Positions 11,069 through 19,603 are shown, numbered from the stretch's first letter. The stretch: DNA of 41,585 nucleotides from Chloroflexota bacterium (GCA_023480885.1 JAMCWX010000063.1:1-41585), one strand, 5' to 3'. Program-made: numbers and translations. The notes: generated by a model not told the origin, from the sequence alone.

Positions 11069-11728
11069 TTGATCGGATTGTTCTTCCCCTTGGCTTTCTT
11101 TCTGATCATAATCGTATTGGCCGTGGTCAACCTGGCCTACTTCGTGTTGCCTGATGCTGGCCGCCTGGTCACAATCACGCAACAGGTACTCGCGGCCTGG
11201 TTTGCCGTTTTCAGTATAGCGATCCTTGGCTTGCTCATCTTTACGCTGGCGCTCCTGGCGACCGGGCGCGTGAGCGTTCCTGTCGACACCGTCAAATCGT
11301 CGGATCAGGTCGTCGATCTGGCCTTACTCTCTTTCTGGCTGGCGGCGTTTCTTCTCCTAAACATCGTCGCGGCGTATCTTCTCTTGATTCTTCGCGCCGT
11401 GTCGGTGCGTGGATCTGCCAGCGGCGAGGAGTTGGTCTGCGAGTTCCCATTCCGCGAGGAGAGGGTCAATGGGCAAAGCGTGGACAGGATCGTAGAAGTC
11501 GTTTATTCCTACGCTTTTTTCAGGCTTGATGGCACGTTCAAGACGAGGTCTTTCTTCCTGCTCGCTCGAAAGAACCGCTGCGCGCCGTTCCGCTATACGC
11601 TGTTCTGCCCACCCAGTTCGCAGGTCGAGGATAGCTTCAGGCAGCGCAGCAGCGCCATCGTACCCTTGACAACCGTCGATCTACTGGCAAGGATGGGATT
11701 GCCAGGAAAGGGTGGAGCAAATCGTTAG
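11069..11728 (+). CDS. Membrane protein of unknown function, three helices plus soluble tail
   Basis: I do not recognise this 219-residue protein. Residues about 2-27, 38-65 and 85-112 are strongly hydrophobic membrane segments; the last about 105 residues are hydrophilic, with a segment rich in Arg, Phe and Ser (ARKNRCAPFRYTLFCPP) and could be a small cytoplasmic domain. The start is TTG at 11069, 8 nt after GAGGAG. A TATACT hexamer at about 11041 could be a -10 element. It converges on the NrfD-type gene with 14 bp between the two stops, so it is not part of that operon. Confidence 0.65.
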   Translation: MIGLFFPLAFFLIIIVLAVVNLAYFVLPDAGRLVTITQQVLAAWFAVFSIAILGLLIFTLALLATGRVSVPVDTVKSSDQVVDLALLSFWLAAFLLLNIVAAYLLLILRAVSVRGSASGEELVCEFPFREERVNGQSVDRIVEVVYSYAFFRLDGTFKTRSFFLLARKNRCAPFRYTLFCPPSSQVEDSFRQRSSAIVPLTTVDLLARMGLPGKGGANR

Positions 11729-11742
11729 CTAAACCTCTCCTG

Positions 11743-12699
11743 TTACACTACTGGCGCAAACAGGCCCGCTCGAAGCAACAGGAAGAATATCGAGAAGTGG
11801 CCGATCAAATCGGCGATGGCGACGAGCAACAGAATAAGAACGACGTGAGTGCTCAAGAAGAACAAGGCGAGCAGGAGCGACACGATCAGCCCGACAAAGA
11901 TAGCGCCGCCCAGGAAGTGAGCGGCGTACTTGCCTGTAACAAGCATCAGAACAGCCTGCCGCGCGGCGCTCGTCGAGGTGTACATCGTAGAAACGTACGA
12001 CCCGACGATGACGATGTTTGCCACGATCAGACCTATCTCCATCGTCTCCAGCGCGCTCGCGGTAAGCGCTGGCCCACTAAGGCCTAGCAAGGCGAGGGAC
12101 AGGCTGGTACCGCCTAATAGAGAATAGGAGAGACAGAGCACGGGCAGAACCGACGTGTTCCACAACGGGATAGAAGGCGAGGCCGACATGACAAATCCGT
12201 CGTAAATCATCACCACAAAGGCTGAGGCCAGAGCGATTGCCCGCACCGCCTCCCACGCGGCGGAGCCTTTTGCAAACAGGGGCAGGCCGAACGCAGGGGC
12301 TACATAGAGAAACCCAAAGACGGTGAAGATGCCCATAGCAATCAAGCCTCGCGAGATCCAGGAGCTGCCGGGTTTCAAGGCTGCCCGCCAGAACCTCTCC
12401 CAGCGCCCCAAATAGAGAAGATGCGCAGCGCTCTTGCCGATGGCGACGATCAAGATGCCGATGAGCATGCCCACGTTGTAATCCAGGAACAAGGAAATGG
12501 TGAAAAGACCACCACCGATCTTCCCGAGGAAAAACGCGGTGGCAATCAGCCATGCCCATTCAGTTTGCGCGTTATACCCGACGACAAAGGCGCCTCTCGC
12601 TAGCGCCTGTGCTCTGCCCTTTTCGGCCCAGGCTTCCCCGACATGAACGGTCGTTCTTTGCGCCCTTTCCGCCTGCAAACTTGCGCTCTCTGCTGTCAT
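11743..12699 (-). CDS. NrfD/PsrC-type membrane subunit of a molybdopterin oxidoreductase
   Basis: A 318-residue integral membrane protein with about eight hydrophobic helices and a hydrophilic N-terminus of about 45 residues. The LKPGSSWISRG segment between helices is a signature of the NrfD/PsrC/DmsC-like quinone-linked subunits, which pass electrons between menaquinone and the neighbouring iron-sulfur protein. It starts 6 nt after the ferredoxin subunit's stop and ends the minus-strand operon. Together with the upstream catalytic and ferredoxin subunits it completes a three-part complex. No quinone-binding residue can be named with confidence. Whether the complex reduces or oxidises quinone is open. 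Confidence 0.85.
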   Translation of the reverse strand: MTAESASLQAERAQRTTVHVGEAWAEKGRAQALARGAFVVGYNAQTEWAWLIATAFFLGKIGGGLFTISLFLDYNVGMLIGILIVAIGKSAAHLLYLGRWERFWRAALKPGSSWISRGLIAMGIFTVFGFLYVAPAFGLPLFAKGSAAWEAVRAIALASAFVVMIYDGFVMSASPSIPLWNTSVLPVLCLSYSLLGGTSLSLALLGLSGPALTASALETMEIGLIVANIVIVGSYVSTMYTSTSAARQAVLMLVTGKYAAHFLGGAIFVGLIVSLLLALFFLSTHVVLILLLVAIADLIGHFSIFFLLLRAGLFAPVV

Positions 12700-12705
12700 C
12701 TCCTG

Positions 12706-13320
12706 TCACCCCCAAAGATAGTAGACCGATGGATCAGTGTCACACTCAGATAGCAACTGCACCCCTTTGCGCTGTCTGAGAAGTCTGCTGACTTCACTGT
12801 CGGCATCGTCAAGGTCGCCGAACACGCGTGCTCCTGCCGTGCAGGTATTGACGCAAGACGGCTCCAGACCCTGCTCCACTCTCTCAACACAAAAGGTACA
12901 CTTGGCCACGACCCCTTCTTGCAGCTCCCCGTACTTCATACGCTCGAAAGGTGTGAGGCCGTTGTCAAAGTACCCCTGGCTCAGTATTCCCTTGGCCAGG
13001 AAAAACCTGTTGTTATACGGGCAGGCCGCGTAGCACGCTCTGCAGCCGATACACACGTTATGGTCGACGAGCACGACGCCATCAGGCCGCTTCGACGTAG
13101 CTCCGGTCGGACAGACGCGCTCGCACGGGGCGTTCTGGCAATGGTTACAGAGGACCGGAACAAACGTCTTCTTCACGTTCGGGTAGGTCCCCTCCTCTTT
13201 CTCGAGCACGCGTGTGTAGAATACGCCCTTCGGCGTCCCTTGCTCGGCCTTGCACGCTAAAGTACATGCCTGGCAACCAATGCAGCGCTTCAAATCGATG
13301 ACCATTCCCAGACGAGGCAT
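12706..13320 (-). CDS. Four-cluster ferredoxin subunit (DmsB/PsrB/NrfC-like)
   Basis: A 204-residue electron-transfer protein with four cysteine groups: CIGCQACTLAC at the N-terminus, CNHCQNAPCERVCP, CIGCRACYAACP, and CTFC with CVNTC. These should hold four [4Fe-4S] clusters forming a wire between the molybdenum subunit and the membrane subunit. A strong GGAGG site lies 7 nt before the ATG, and the gene is 62 bp downstream of the MoaD-like gene. There is no signal peptide, consistent with a cytoplasmic-side complex or with export in company of a signal-bearing partner, which here is lacking. Confidence 0.92.
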   Translation of the reverse strand: MPRLGMVIDLKRCIGCQACTLACKAEQGTPKGVFYTRVLEKEEGTYPNVKKTFVPVLCNHCQNAPCERVCPTGATSKRPDGVVLVDHNVCIGCRACYAACPYNNRFFLAKGILSQGYFDNGLTPFERMKYGELQEGVVAKCTFCVERVEQGLEPSCVNTCTAGARVFGDLDDADSEVSRLLRQRKGVQLLSECDTDPSVYYLWG

Positions 13321-13382
13321 CTACTTACCTCCTTCTCCAGTGTAGAGGCTAAACGAATTCGCGCATCCGGGGAATCAGATAC

Positions 13383-13676
13383 CTAGCTTACCGCCTGCCC
13401 ACCAGCAACAATCCTGAGAACCTCCATGGCCACGACCTTATCGCCCTCTTGCAGGCGTTTGTCAGGGGCCTCGACTCTCTGACCGTTGACGAAGACCACG
13501 TAGCCACGCTGCATCTGATCGCCGTCTATCAGCAAGTCAAAAAGAGTGCCGCCGTCTTTGGTCGGCACAAGCCTGAGCAGATCGGCCACCGTTGCTCCCT
13601 GGCAATCCAGCTCCCTGAAGCTCCAACCGGTCTTCTCCCTCACACTACTCAGGGCAGTTACGACAACCTTTGACAT
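13383..13676 (-). CDS. MoaD/ThiS-like ubiquitin-fold protein with C-terminal tail
   Basis: A 97-residue beta-grasp protein related to MoaD, the sulfur carrier of molybdopterin synthase. Typical strands (VVVTALSSVREK, YVVFVNGQRV, GDKVVAMEVLRIVAGG) are present. MoaD and ThiS normally end exactly at Gly-Gly, which is adenylated; here four more residues, Gln-Ala-Val-Ser, follow Gly-Gly. It would need trimming before it could carry sulfur, or it serves another role. It starts 8 bp after the molybdopterin oxidoreductase gene and is surely in the same operon, suggesting a dedicated pterin or maturation role. No partner MoaE or MoeB is seen in the window. Confidence 0.8.
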   Translation of the reverse strand: MSKVVVTALSSVREKTGWSFRELDCQGATVADLLRLVPTKDGGTLFDLLIDGDQMQRGYVVFVNGQRVEAPDKRLQEGDKVVAMEVLRIVAGGQAVS

Positions 13677-13684
13677 ATGGCCTG

Positions 13685-16201
13685 CTATCCCTCTATCTTG
13701 CGCACGGCCACTCTGGCCGTTGTTTCAAAGGCGCCTGTGAAGTAGTCGGTATGCTCCAGGGATGAGGGCAGCAGGGCATTGAAGTGCGTTGCTCTGTATT
13801 TGATGGTAGGATGGTTCACCCACCTTGTAATACCATTGGAGATGGCCACTGTTTCTGGGTGCATGCCCTCCGTCAATCTGGCCACGCCGAGTATCTCGTC
13901 CTCGACGGATTCGATGGCTATGAGATCGCCGTCCTCTATGCCTCGTGCCCTCGCCGTAGCCGGATTGATGAGCACGCCCATATGAGACGGGAGCTTATGG
14001 ATGAGTTCATACACCCAAGGAATAGTGACGTTTTCCTCAAAATTCAACTCGGGGCTCTTAAACCCAATGGCGTACAGGTCATAACGCGGCGCTGCGTCGT
14101 GCAGCGGACTTGACCTCCAGAATGGCAGCGGTACGTAACTGGAGTAGTCCCATTGGACTCCATGCGGCTCAAGGTTTTGCCTCAGCTCAGCGCCCATCTT
14201 CTTCACGAACTCGAAGTAGAAAGGTATTCTGAGCTTGCCATACGGCATATACTGCTCCTGCGCTGTCTTGCGGCGAACGCGGTGCCCGTGCTCCTTGAAC
14301 CACGCGAGGCCGCAGTCGCCTCCATACCGCGCCTTGGCCATGCGGTCCATACGCTCCTCCATCGTGTATCTCTTGTCCGGCCCGAGCAACTGCTCAGGGT
14401 CGTTCACCAGGCCCAGCGCGAAGTTGTGCAAATCGTTCCAGCCACCCAGGAAGCCCAGCCGGTCCGCCAGCTCGGTGAGGATATCTGTCGCGTCCCTGGT
14501 GTTGTGCATCGGTGGCACGACAGGTTGCCTTAGCGCGTCGTCGGTAACCACAGGCGGCTCCAGGCTGACCAGACACGTGGACTCGAGATACGTGTGATCC
14601 GGCAGGATGATGTCGGCCCACTCATTCGACTCGTTAGGCACAACGTCGATGGCTACGATGAATTTCATCTTCTCGAAGATCTTCTGAATCTTCCTGGTCG
14701 ACGGCATGTTCCACAGCGGGTTCGAATGGTAGAGCAGCATTGCCTCGGGTTCGAAGTCAATGTGGTACTTCTGCGGATTGAGCAAGGTCTCGGCGTTAAG
14801 ATGGCCGGCGTCCATCCCTATGGGAAAGTACTCCAGGAGCTGCGAGCTGTTTGGCGGGAAGCTGAATGGGAAGGGGGGATGAAGCATATGCACTTGCGGC
14901 TTGAGCATGCCATCTTCGCCAGGAGCTATCCAGAAGCCTCGCGGATCCAGGGGCACGCCGAGATGCCCTCCAGGCACGTCGATATTGCCAACCAGGATGT
15001 TGATGAGCTTGTAGGTCATATTATCCAGCCCACCATCCTTGTGGGAAAGGGCTCCGCGATAGAAGTTAACCGCAGCCGGTCTGTAAGGCAGCTCGACACC
15101 GTCGACGACGATCGTGCTGCCGATCCGGGCCGCTTCTCCGAACTCCTTAGCAATCCGGCGAATGGTCTCGGCAGGCACCGTACAAATCTGGGACATTCGC
15201 TCGGGAGGATGCTCCTCTAGCATAGTCTTGAATACCTGGAAAGCGGGCCTGCAGGTGAAGCCGTCGACAGCGTAGCTGCCTTCGAGAGCGAAATCCCTGA
15301 TCGTCGCCTCGTCGAATGTCTTGGCCTCGTCGTCCAGCGGGTCCCAGATAAGAGCCTTGCCGGAAGCCTTATCCCTGGCGATGTACCCATCTGGCCCGAC
15401 CAGATACGGAGCGTTGGTATGGTGCTTGAGGAACTGCCTGTCATAAACGCCCAACTCGTGCACCAGCACGTGCATCATTCCCAGCACAAAAGCACGGTCA
15501 GTCGCGGGACGAATAGGAATCCATTCGTCAGCTTTAGCCGCGCCTTGCGAGAGGCGGGGCTCGACGATCACCACTTTCATGCCCCGGTTCACCCGGGCGT
15601 CGGCCATGCGCTTGGCCGAGCCAGCCAGATGGAGGTGAGATGAGAAGCCATCCCCACACCCTATCTGAATCCAGTAATTGCAGTACTCGTAGTCGTTTAT
15701 GGCGGCGAAGGAAGCGTCGACCATCCCGTTGATGGGATGGTATGCCGCCCCACAGTACTGCCCAACGGTGGTAAAGAAGTGGGGCGAGCCAAACACAGCA
15801 CCCCAACCCCAGTTAAAGATTCTCTGGAAATCGCCGATGCTGGCGATGAACTTCCGTGGATCGGTCTCCCGAATCTTCTTCAGCTTCTCAGTAACGATAT
15901 CGAGGGCTTCATCCCAGGAGATCTCTTGCCACCGCGGATCAACGCCTGGCCCCTTCTGTGGATTGGTTCGTTTCAAAGGCGACCTGAAGCGGCTGGGATC
16001 ATAATGGCGCATGATCCCAGCTTGCCCCTTGGCGCATAGCTTACCGAGGTTGTCGGGATTCGTCGGATCACCTTCGATCTTTACGACGACGCCATCCTTT
16101 ACTCGAACCCTGATACCGCAGCCGTGCAGGCACATCTTGCAAACGCTCTGAATCCATCTCTCCCCCGCTTGAGATGAGGTGCTGCGAACACTCGTTTGCA
16201 T
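13685..16201 (-). CDS. Molybdopterin oxidoreductase catalytic subunit (DMSO reductase superfamily)
   Basis: An 838-residue catalytic subunit binding a bis-pterin Mo or W cofactor. Residues 21-56 carry the N-terminal [4Fe-4S] motif (Cys21, 24, 28 and 56), followed by pterin-binding domains (WDEALDIV, IVEPRLSQ, YRGALSHKDGG, DIILPDHTYLE) and a C-terminal cap domain (VLINPATARARGI). Cys150 in VGQYCGAAYH is a candidate metal ligand. There is no twin-arginine signal, unlike most NrfD-linked enzymes of this superfamily, so it probably works in the cytoplasm. It lies between the Crp/Fnr gene and the MoaD-like, ferredoxin and NrfD genes, all in one direction. The substrate is not deducible: hydroxylation, hydration or dehydrogenation of an organic compound would all fit. 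Confidence 0.9.
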   Translation of the reverse strand: MQTSVRSTSSQAGERWIQSVCKMCLHGCGIRVRVKDGVVVKIEGDPTNPDNLGKLCAKGQAGIMRHYDPSRFRSPLKRTNPQKGPGVDPRWQEISWDEALDIVTEKLKKIRETDPRKFIASIGDFQRIFNWGWGAVFGSPHFFTTVGQYCGAAYHPINGMVDASFAAINDYEYCNYWIQIGCGDGFSSHLHLAGSAKRMADARVNRGMKVVIVEPRLSQGAAKADEWIPIRPATDRAFVLGMMHVLVHELGVYDRQFLKHHTNAPYLVGPDGYIARDKASGKALIWDPLDDEAKTFDEATIRDFALEGSYAVDGFTCRPAFQVFKTMLEEHPPERMSQICTVPAETIRRIAKEFGEAARIGSTIVVDGVELPYRPAAVNFYRGALSHKDGGLDNMTYKLINILVGNIDVPGGHLGVPLDPRGFWIAPGEDGMLKPQVHMLHPPFPFSFPPNSSQLLEYFPIGMDAGHLNAETLLNPQKYHIDFEPEAMLLYHSNPLWNMPSTRKIQKIFEKMKFIVAIDVVPNESNEWADIILPDHTYLESTCLVSLEPPVVTDDALRQPVVPPMHNTRDATDILTELADRLGFLGGWNDLHNFALGLVNDPEQLLGPDKRYTMEERMDRMAKARYGGDCGLAWFKEHGHRVRRKTAQEQYMPYGKLRIPFYFEFVKKMGAELRQNLEPHGVQWDYSSYVPLPFWRSSPLHDAAPRYDLYAIGFKSPELNFEENVTIPWVYELIHKLPSHMGVLINPATARARGIEDGDLIAIESVEDEILGVARLTEGMHPETVAISNGITRWVNHPTIKYRATHFNALLPSSLEHTDYFTGAFETTARVAVRKIEG

Positions 16202-16240
16202 TGTTCCTCCCTCGCAACGTCGTGCTTTGGAATTGAGCCT

Positions 16241-16972
16241 TTATAACATTTGCTCACGCTGTCTTCGTCGCGCGTTCCCCTGAGTGAAGTGATAGAGCTT
16301 GCCTCTGTCGTGAACGAAAATGGTTCTTCTCTGCTTTCTGATAATACCCTCTCTCTCCAGTCGGTTGAGCACGGTGGTCACGGTGATACGCGATGTGCCG
16401 GCCACATCCGCCAGCTCCTGGTGTGTTATAGGGATGCCCAGCCTCTCGCCGCCTTCGGTCGAGGTACCGTAGTCGACAAGCAGCTTTGTCAACATGTGGG
16501 CGATTCTGGGAGGGGCATCCAGAAAGGTGAGGTCTTCCACCTGCAGCGCCAGTAGCCGCAGCTTGCGCCCTATGGACTCGATGAGTGAAAACGAGATCTC
16601 CGGATGATCGACGATCAGCTTCCTTACCACGCTCCTGGGAAAGAGGTAGATCTGGCACTGGTCGAGAGCGACAGCCGTGCAGAAGTACGGCTCTCCGTCA
16701 AAAGCGGCTGTCTCGCCAAACGTAGTTGGGGCCTCCTGAATGGCAAGGACCTTCTCTCTGCCATCCTCATGATAGATAGTGACCTTGAAACGGCCCCTAT
16801 GAATGTAGAAAAGGCCTGGACTCTGCTCTCCCTGAAAATAGATGACAGCGCCTGGCTTGCACACGCGCAGCTCGCCTTCACTGAGGAACGGTTGCAGAAA
16901 TGGTCGACCGGATCTCACCCAGGGAGAATCAGGCGTGACGGCAACCCCGACGGACACGTGAGTCACCCCCAT
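16241..16972 (-). CDS. Crp/Fnr family transcriptional regulator
   Basis: A 243-residue regulator with an N-terminal cyclic-nucleotide-binding-like beta barrel (about 25-140; GAVIYFQGE, HRGRFKVT, FGETAAFDG) and a C-terminal winged helix (ITHQELADVAGTSRITVTTVLNRLEREG). It lacks the four-cysteine cluster of FNR, so if it senses redox or gas state it does so differently. The recognition helix (TSRITVTTVLNRL) fits the family. It starts at ATG 16972 with no obvious ribosome site, so a nearby GTG is possible. Being the first gene of the Mo operon and divergent from the permease operon, it is the likely controller of both. Confidence 0.9.
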   Translation of the reverse strand: MGVTHVSVGVAVTPDSPWVRSGRPFLQPFLSEGELRVCKPGAVIYFQGEQSPGLFYIHRGRFKVTIYHEDGREKVLAIQEAPTTFGETAAFDGEPYFCTAVALDQCQIYLFPRSVVRKLIVDHPEISFSLIESIGRKLRLLALQVEDLTFLDAPPRIAHMLTKLLVDYGTSTEGGERLGIPITHQELADVAGTSRITVTTVLNRLEREGIIRKQRRTIFVHDRGKLYHFTQGNARRRQREQML

Positions 16973-17078
16973 TCAGCACTGGCCGGTACGATGCAGGTTT
17001 CACACCGGCACGCGACACTCTTGAATGGTAACCTCAAACACGCCCCGTTGTGCGACGAGACTTCGGTCAGACCGGTAA

Positions 17079-17097
17079 CCGTTGAGCCAACGGCTCA
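17079..17097. promoter_or_regulatory. Overlapping perfect palindromes, possible operator
   Basis: CCGTTG-AGC-CAACGG (17079-17093) and TGAGCC-AAC-GGCTCA (17083-17097) overlap, giving two alternative perfect stems around the same bases. They lie about 110 bp upstream of the Crp/Fnr start. There is no T-run after them in either direction. Confidence 0.4.
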
Positions 17098-17341
17098 CGT
17101 GCCACAGGTGTTAGCTGCTACTTGCGAGCCTGTACCCACCCCTAACCGGTCTCCGATGACCGCTAGCCCCAGATTATACTGAGTGATCTCAAATTTACCC
17201 TAACGGTTGGCCGACGTCTGTTAAGTACACTACATTCGCGGAGGATGCGTTGTCACAGCGTGGGTTGCGTTGCCGTGGAATTTTCTGGTGAATGTAGTCA
17301 TTGTAACATACACCGTCCATGGCGTCAATGTAATATAGTCC

Positions 17342-17356
17342 TTGATCTTATATCAA
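17342..17356. promoter_or_regulatory. FNR/CRP-like inverted repeat TTGAT-N5-ATCAA
   Basis: The two half-sites TTGAT and ATCAA match the FNR consensus half-sites exactly, but the spacer is 5 nt rather than the classical 4. It lies 3 nt after a TATAGT hexamer and about 170 bp before the permease start. A binding site for the adjacent Crp/Fnr protein is a reasonable inference. Confidence 0.5.
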
Positions 17357-17528
17357 AACTTCAGTGATAGAGCTAGCGATTGATGCCACGGGGGAGATCA
17401 GAAGGGGGGATGGCAATGGCTACTTAGGTTACGGAACCAGGCATCTCGTTCACCGGTGAGCCCGGCGTTTCGTGAGGGATTCAGCAACTTGCTTGTGCAA
17501 ACGAGCGTTATTAACAAGGAGGATCGTC

Positions 17529-18911
17529 GTGGAGTCAGTCAGACCACAACAGATGGCTGGCAGCTTCGAGCTCAAGGGATACGACTACGATATTGAGCAC
17601 GTACCTGAATCCGCCAGAAAGAGTACCGCCTCACTCGCTGCTGTCTGGATCTGTTGGGCATTCCAGTTCGCGACCATCATGGTCGGAGGGATCATCGGCG
17701 CAGGCCTGAGCCTGAGTAATGCCATTTGGGCGATCATCATCGGGGATATCATCCTTGCTCTCCTCTCGATATCGACTGGTCTCATCGGCAGACGCACGGG
17801 CCTCGGCTTCTCGATGCTGACCCGCTACCCGTTCGGACACATCGGCACAATAGTGCCATCCTTCGTCGCAGGCGCCGTCATGTTCGGATGGCTCACCTTC
17901 TGCTACTGGATCTTCGCCCTGACAGTCGCCAATATCTTGCCCTTCGGCATCACTACCGGTTACGTGGTCGGCACCGTAGCCATCACTCTGCTCACCGTGG
18001 TGCCGGTGGTGTATGGTTTCGAGGGCCCTAAATGGGTGGCCTGGGCCACCATTCCGCTATTTATGATTCCCCTGGTGATAAGTATCTTCCTTCTCATTGG
18101 CAGCGCAGGCGGGCTCGACGTGGTCTTTACCAAATATGTGCCTCCCAAGCCCATCTCCTTTGTCTTTGCTGTCAACCTGGCGCTCGGTGCATGGCTGCTG
18201 GGGGCGCTAACAAGTCCCGACTGGACGCGGCTCGGGAAGAGTGATTGGGCAGCACTCGTCGCACCACCTGTGGGCTTGATTATCGGCGAGTCGCTGGTCC
18301 TGGTCCTGGGCGCTATCACCACTGCTGCCACGATGGGAGCGACGTGGAACCCCGTGGAGGCGTCGGCGAAGATCGGGGGTCTGGCGATGACCGCCATCCT
18401 TCTCGCCTATCTGGTAGGCATGTGGAACACGACGCCGCCTACCTGCTGGGCAGCAGCGCTTCATTTCGCCAACATTTTCAGACGGCCCAAGACCATCTTC
18501 GCCGTAATGCTCTCGTTTCTAGCTGCCATCGCCGCGATAGTGATCCAGTTCTCAGTTGGAGCATTCGCCGCGATGAACACATTCCTGCAACTGCTATCCT
18601 CCGTCGTCCCTCCCGCCGCCGGTATCCTCGTGGCTCAGTACTGGCTGCTAAGCCGGGGCAATTTGCCACCCGTGTGGCAGACTAGGCGGAGTGTCAATGC
18701 CGTGGCGTTCATCGTTTGGGTGATCGCGGCAGTTCTCGATCAGCTTAGCCGCGACGCCTACTCGGCCGCCGGCCCAACGGTAGGTATCCAGTATGGCATA
18801 CCGGGGCTGAACGGGTTCATCATCGCGGTTGTAGGATACTGGGCACTGACGTTGGTTGCCAAGGCTCTTGGCTCCCAAGAGCTTACAGCCGAGCCAGAAC
18901 CCGGGTCATAG
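17529..18911 (+). CDS. NCS1 family nucleobase/hydantoin:cation symporter
   Basis: A 460-residue transporter with about twelve hydrophobic helices, of the LeuT-fold NCS1 family, which imports cytosine, purines, allantoin or hydantoins with Na+ or H+. Family-like features are the PESARKSTASLAAVWICWAF start of helix 1, a SMLTRYPFGHIG loop and the WTRLGKSDW loop. The start is GTG at 17529, 6 nt after AAGGAGG; an in-frame ATG at 17472 has no such site. It heads the plus operon whose last gene is a hydantoinase-type hydrolase, which suggests the cargo is a cyclic ureide or amide. The exact cargo cannot be read from the sequence. Confidence 0.9.
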   Translation: MESVRPQQMAGSFELKGYDYDIEHVPESARKSTASLAAVWICWAFQFATIMVGGIIGAGLSLSNAIWAIIIGDIILALLSISTGLIGRRTGLGFSMLTRYPFGHIGTIVPSFVAGAVMFGWLTFCYWIFALTVANILPFGITTGYVVGTVAITLLTVVPVVYGFEGPKWVAWATIPLFMIPLVISIFLLIGSAGGLDVVFTKYVPPKPISFVFAVNLALGAWLLGALTSPDWTRLGKSDWAALVAPPVGLIIGESLVLVLGAITTAATMGATWNPVEASAKIGGLAMTAILLAYLVGMWNTTPPTCWAAALHFANIFRRPKTIFAVMLSFLAAIAAIVIQFSVGAFAAMNTFLQLLSSVVPPAAGILVAQYWLLSRGNLPPVWQTRRSVNAVAFIVWVIAAVLDQLSRDAYSAAGPTVGIQYGIPGLNGFIIAVVGYWALTLVAKALGSQELTAEPEPGS

Positions 18912-19002
18912 ACAGGCATTTGGGGAGGTCGGCCACTCAAGACCAGGCCGGCCTCTCCCGAGAGGACTGCGGGCGAGACCGCAGGAAAAGCTGGTGCTCC
19001 AT

Positions 19003-19584
19003 ATGAAAGAGATAAGACTGCACGGCCGCGGCGGCCAGGGCACAGTGCTCGCCTCCCAAATACTCGTCAGCGCCGCCGTCAGGGAGGGCAAATACGGCAA
19101 CGCGATTCCCTTCTTCGGCTTCGAACGGCGAGGGGCACCGCTGGCCGCGTTTGTCAGGTTCGACGAGAAACGAATCAGAGAGAAAACGCAGATCTATACC
19201 CCTGACTGTGTCGTCGTGATGGACCCGACCCTGGTGCACGCGAGCAACGTCTTCGATGGCCTGCAAGAGGGCGGAGCCGTCGTGCTCAACGACCGCAAGA
19301 TGCCTGAGGAAGCGAAGCTCCCCACCACTGTGGGACGCCTGGGCGTAGTGGATGCCACAGGCATCGCGCTAGAAGTGCTAGGCACGCCCATCACCAACAC
19401 GCCTATGCTCGGCGCATTCGTGGCTACCACTAGCTGGATTGGCCTCGAGGCCTTGCTCTCAGCTTTGCAGGAAATGATGCGGGGGAAACAGGCAGATGCC
19501 AACGCCAGAGCGGCGCTGCTGGGATATGAGAGGACGAGAGTCCTGGATATGCAGCCAGGCCGCGCTGAGGCGCATCTGCTGTGA
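19003..19584 (+). CDS. porG: 2-oxoacid:ferredoxin oxidoreductase, gamma subunit
   Basis: The gamma subunit of the CoA-dependent 2-oxoacid:ferredoxin oxidoreductase family, 193 residues. It opens with the family's MKEIRLHGRGGQGTV block, then FFGFERRGAP and a pattern of strands and helices for CoA handling. The start at ATG 19003 gives the usual protein start; a GTG at 18994 sits nearer to an AGGAAAAG site and would add three residues. It follows the permease by about 90 bp and precedes the delta subunit by 19 bp. The 2-oxoacid (pyruvate, a branched-chain or an aryl 2-oxoacid) cannot be told. Confidence 0.9.
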   Translation: MKEIRLHGRGGQGTVLASQILVSAAVREGKYGNAIPFFGFERRGAPLAAFVRFDEKRIREKTQIYTPDCVVVMDPTLVHASNVFDGLQEGGAVVLNDRKMPEEAKLPTTVGRLGVVDATGIALEVLGTPITNTPMLGAFVATTSWIGLEALLSALQEMMRGKQADANARAALLGYERTRVLDMQPGRAEAHLL

Positions 19585-19603
19585 GCTGGAGGATCGGCGC
19601 ACT

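Larger units (their letters stand above)
16973..17528. promoter_or_regulatory. Divergent regulatory region between the two operons
   Basis: This 556-bp stretch has no convincing gene. It holds a TATAAT on the minus strand (17178-17173, weak -35) that could drive the Crp/Fnr operon. It also holds overlapping palindromes at 17079-17097, an FNR-like inverted repeat at 17342-17356, a TATAGT at 17334-17339 and a TCACCGGTGA palindrome at 17450-17459 before the permease gene. Its end (17516-17522) is AAGGAGG, the permease ribosome site. The clustering of palindromes fits control by the adjacent Crp/Fnr protein, by inference. Confidence 0.55.

Noticed and set aside
13685-16201. Selenocysteine at the metal site of the molybdopterin enzyme
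   Set aside because: The frame has no in-frame TGA; the candidate ligand in VGQYCG is an ordinary cysteine codon.
17472-17528. Upstream ATG start of the NCS1 permease
   Set aside because: It lies before the AAGGAGG at 17516-17522, which fits the GTG at 17529 by spacing, and it adds a non-family Cys/Arg-rich stretch.
18856-19002. Long N-terminal extension of the gamma subunit overlapping the permease end
   Set aside because: The family start MKEIRLHGRGGQG lies at 19003; the extension overlaps the permease coding sequence and is arginine- and proline-rich shadow sequence.
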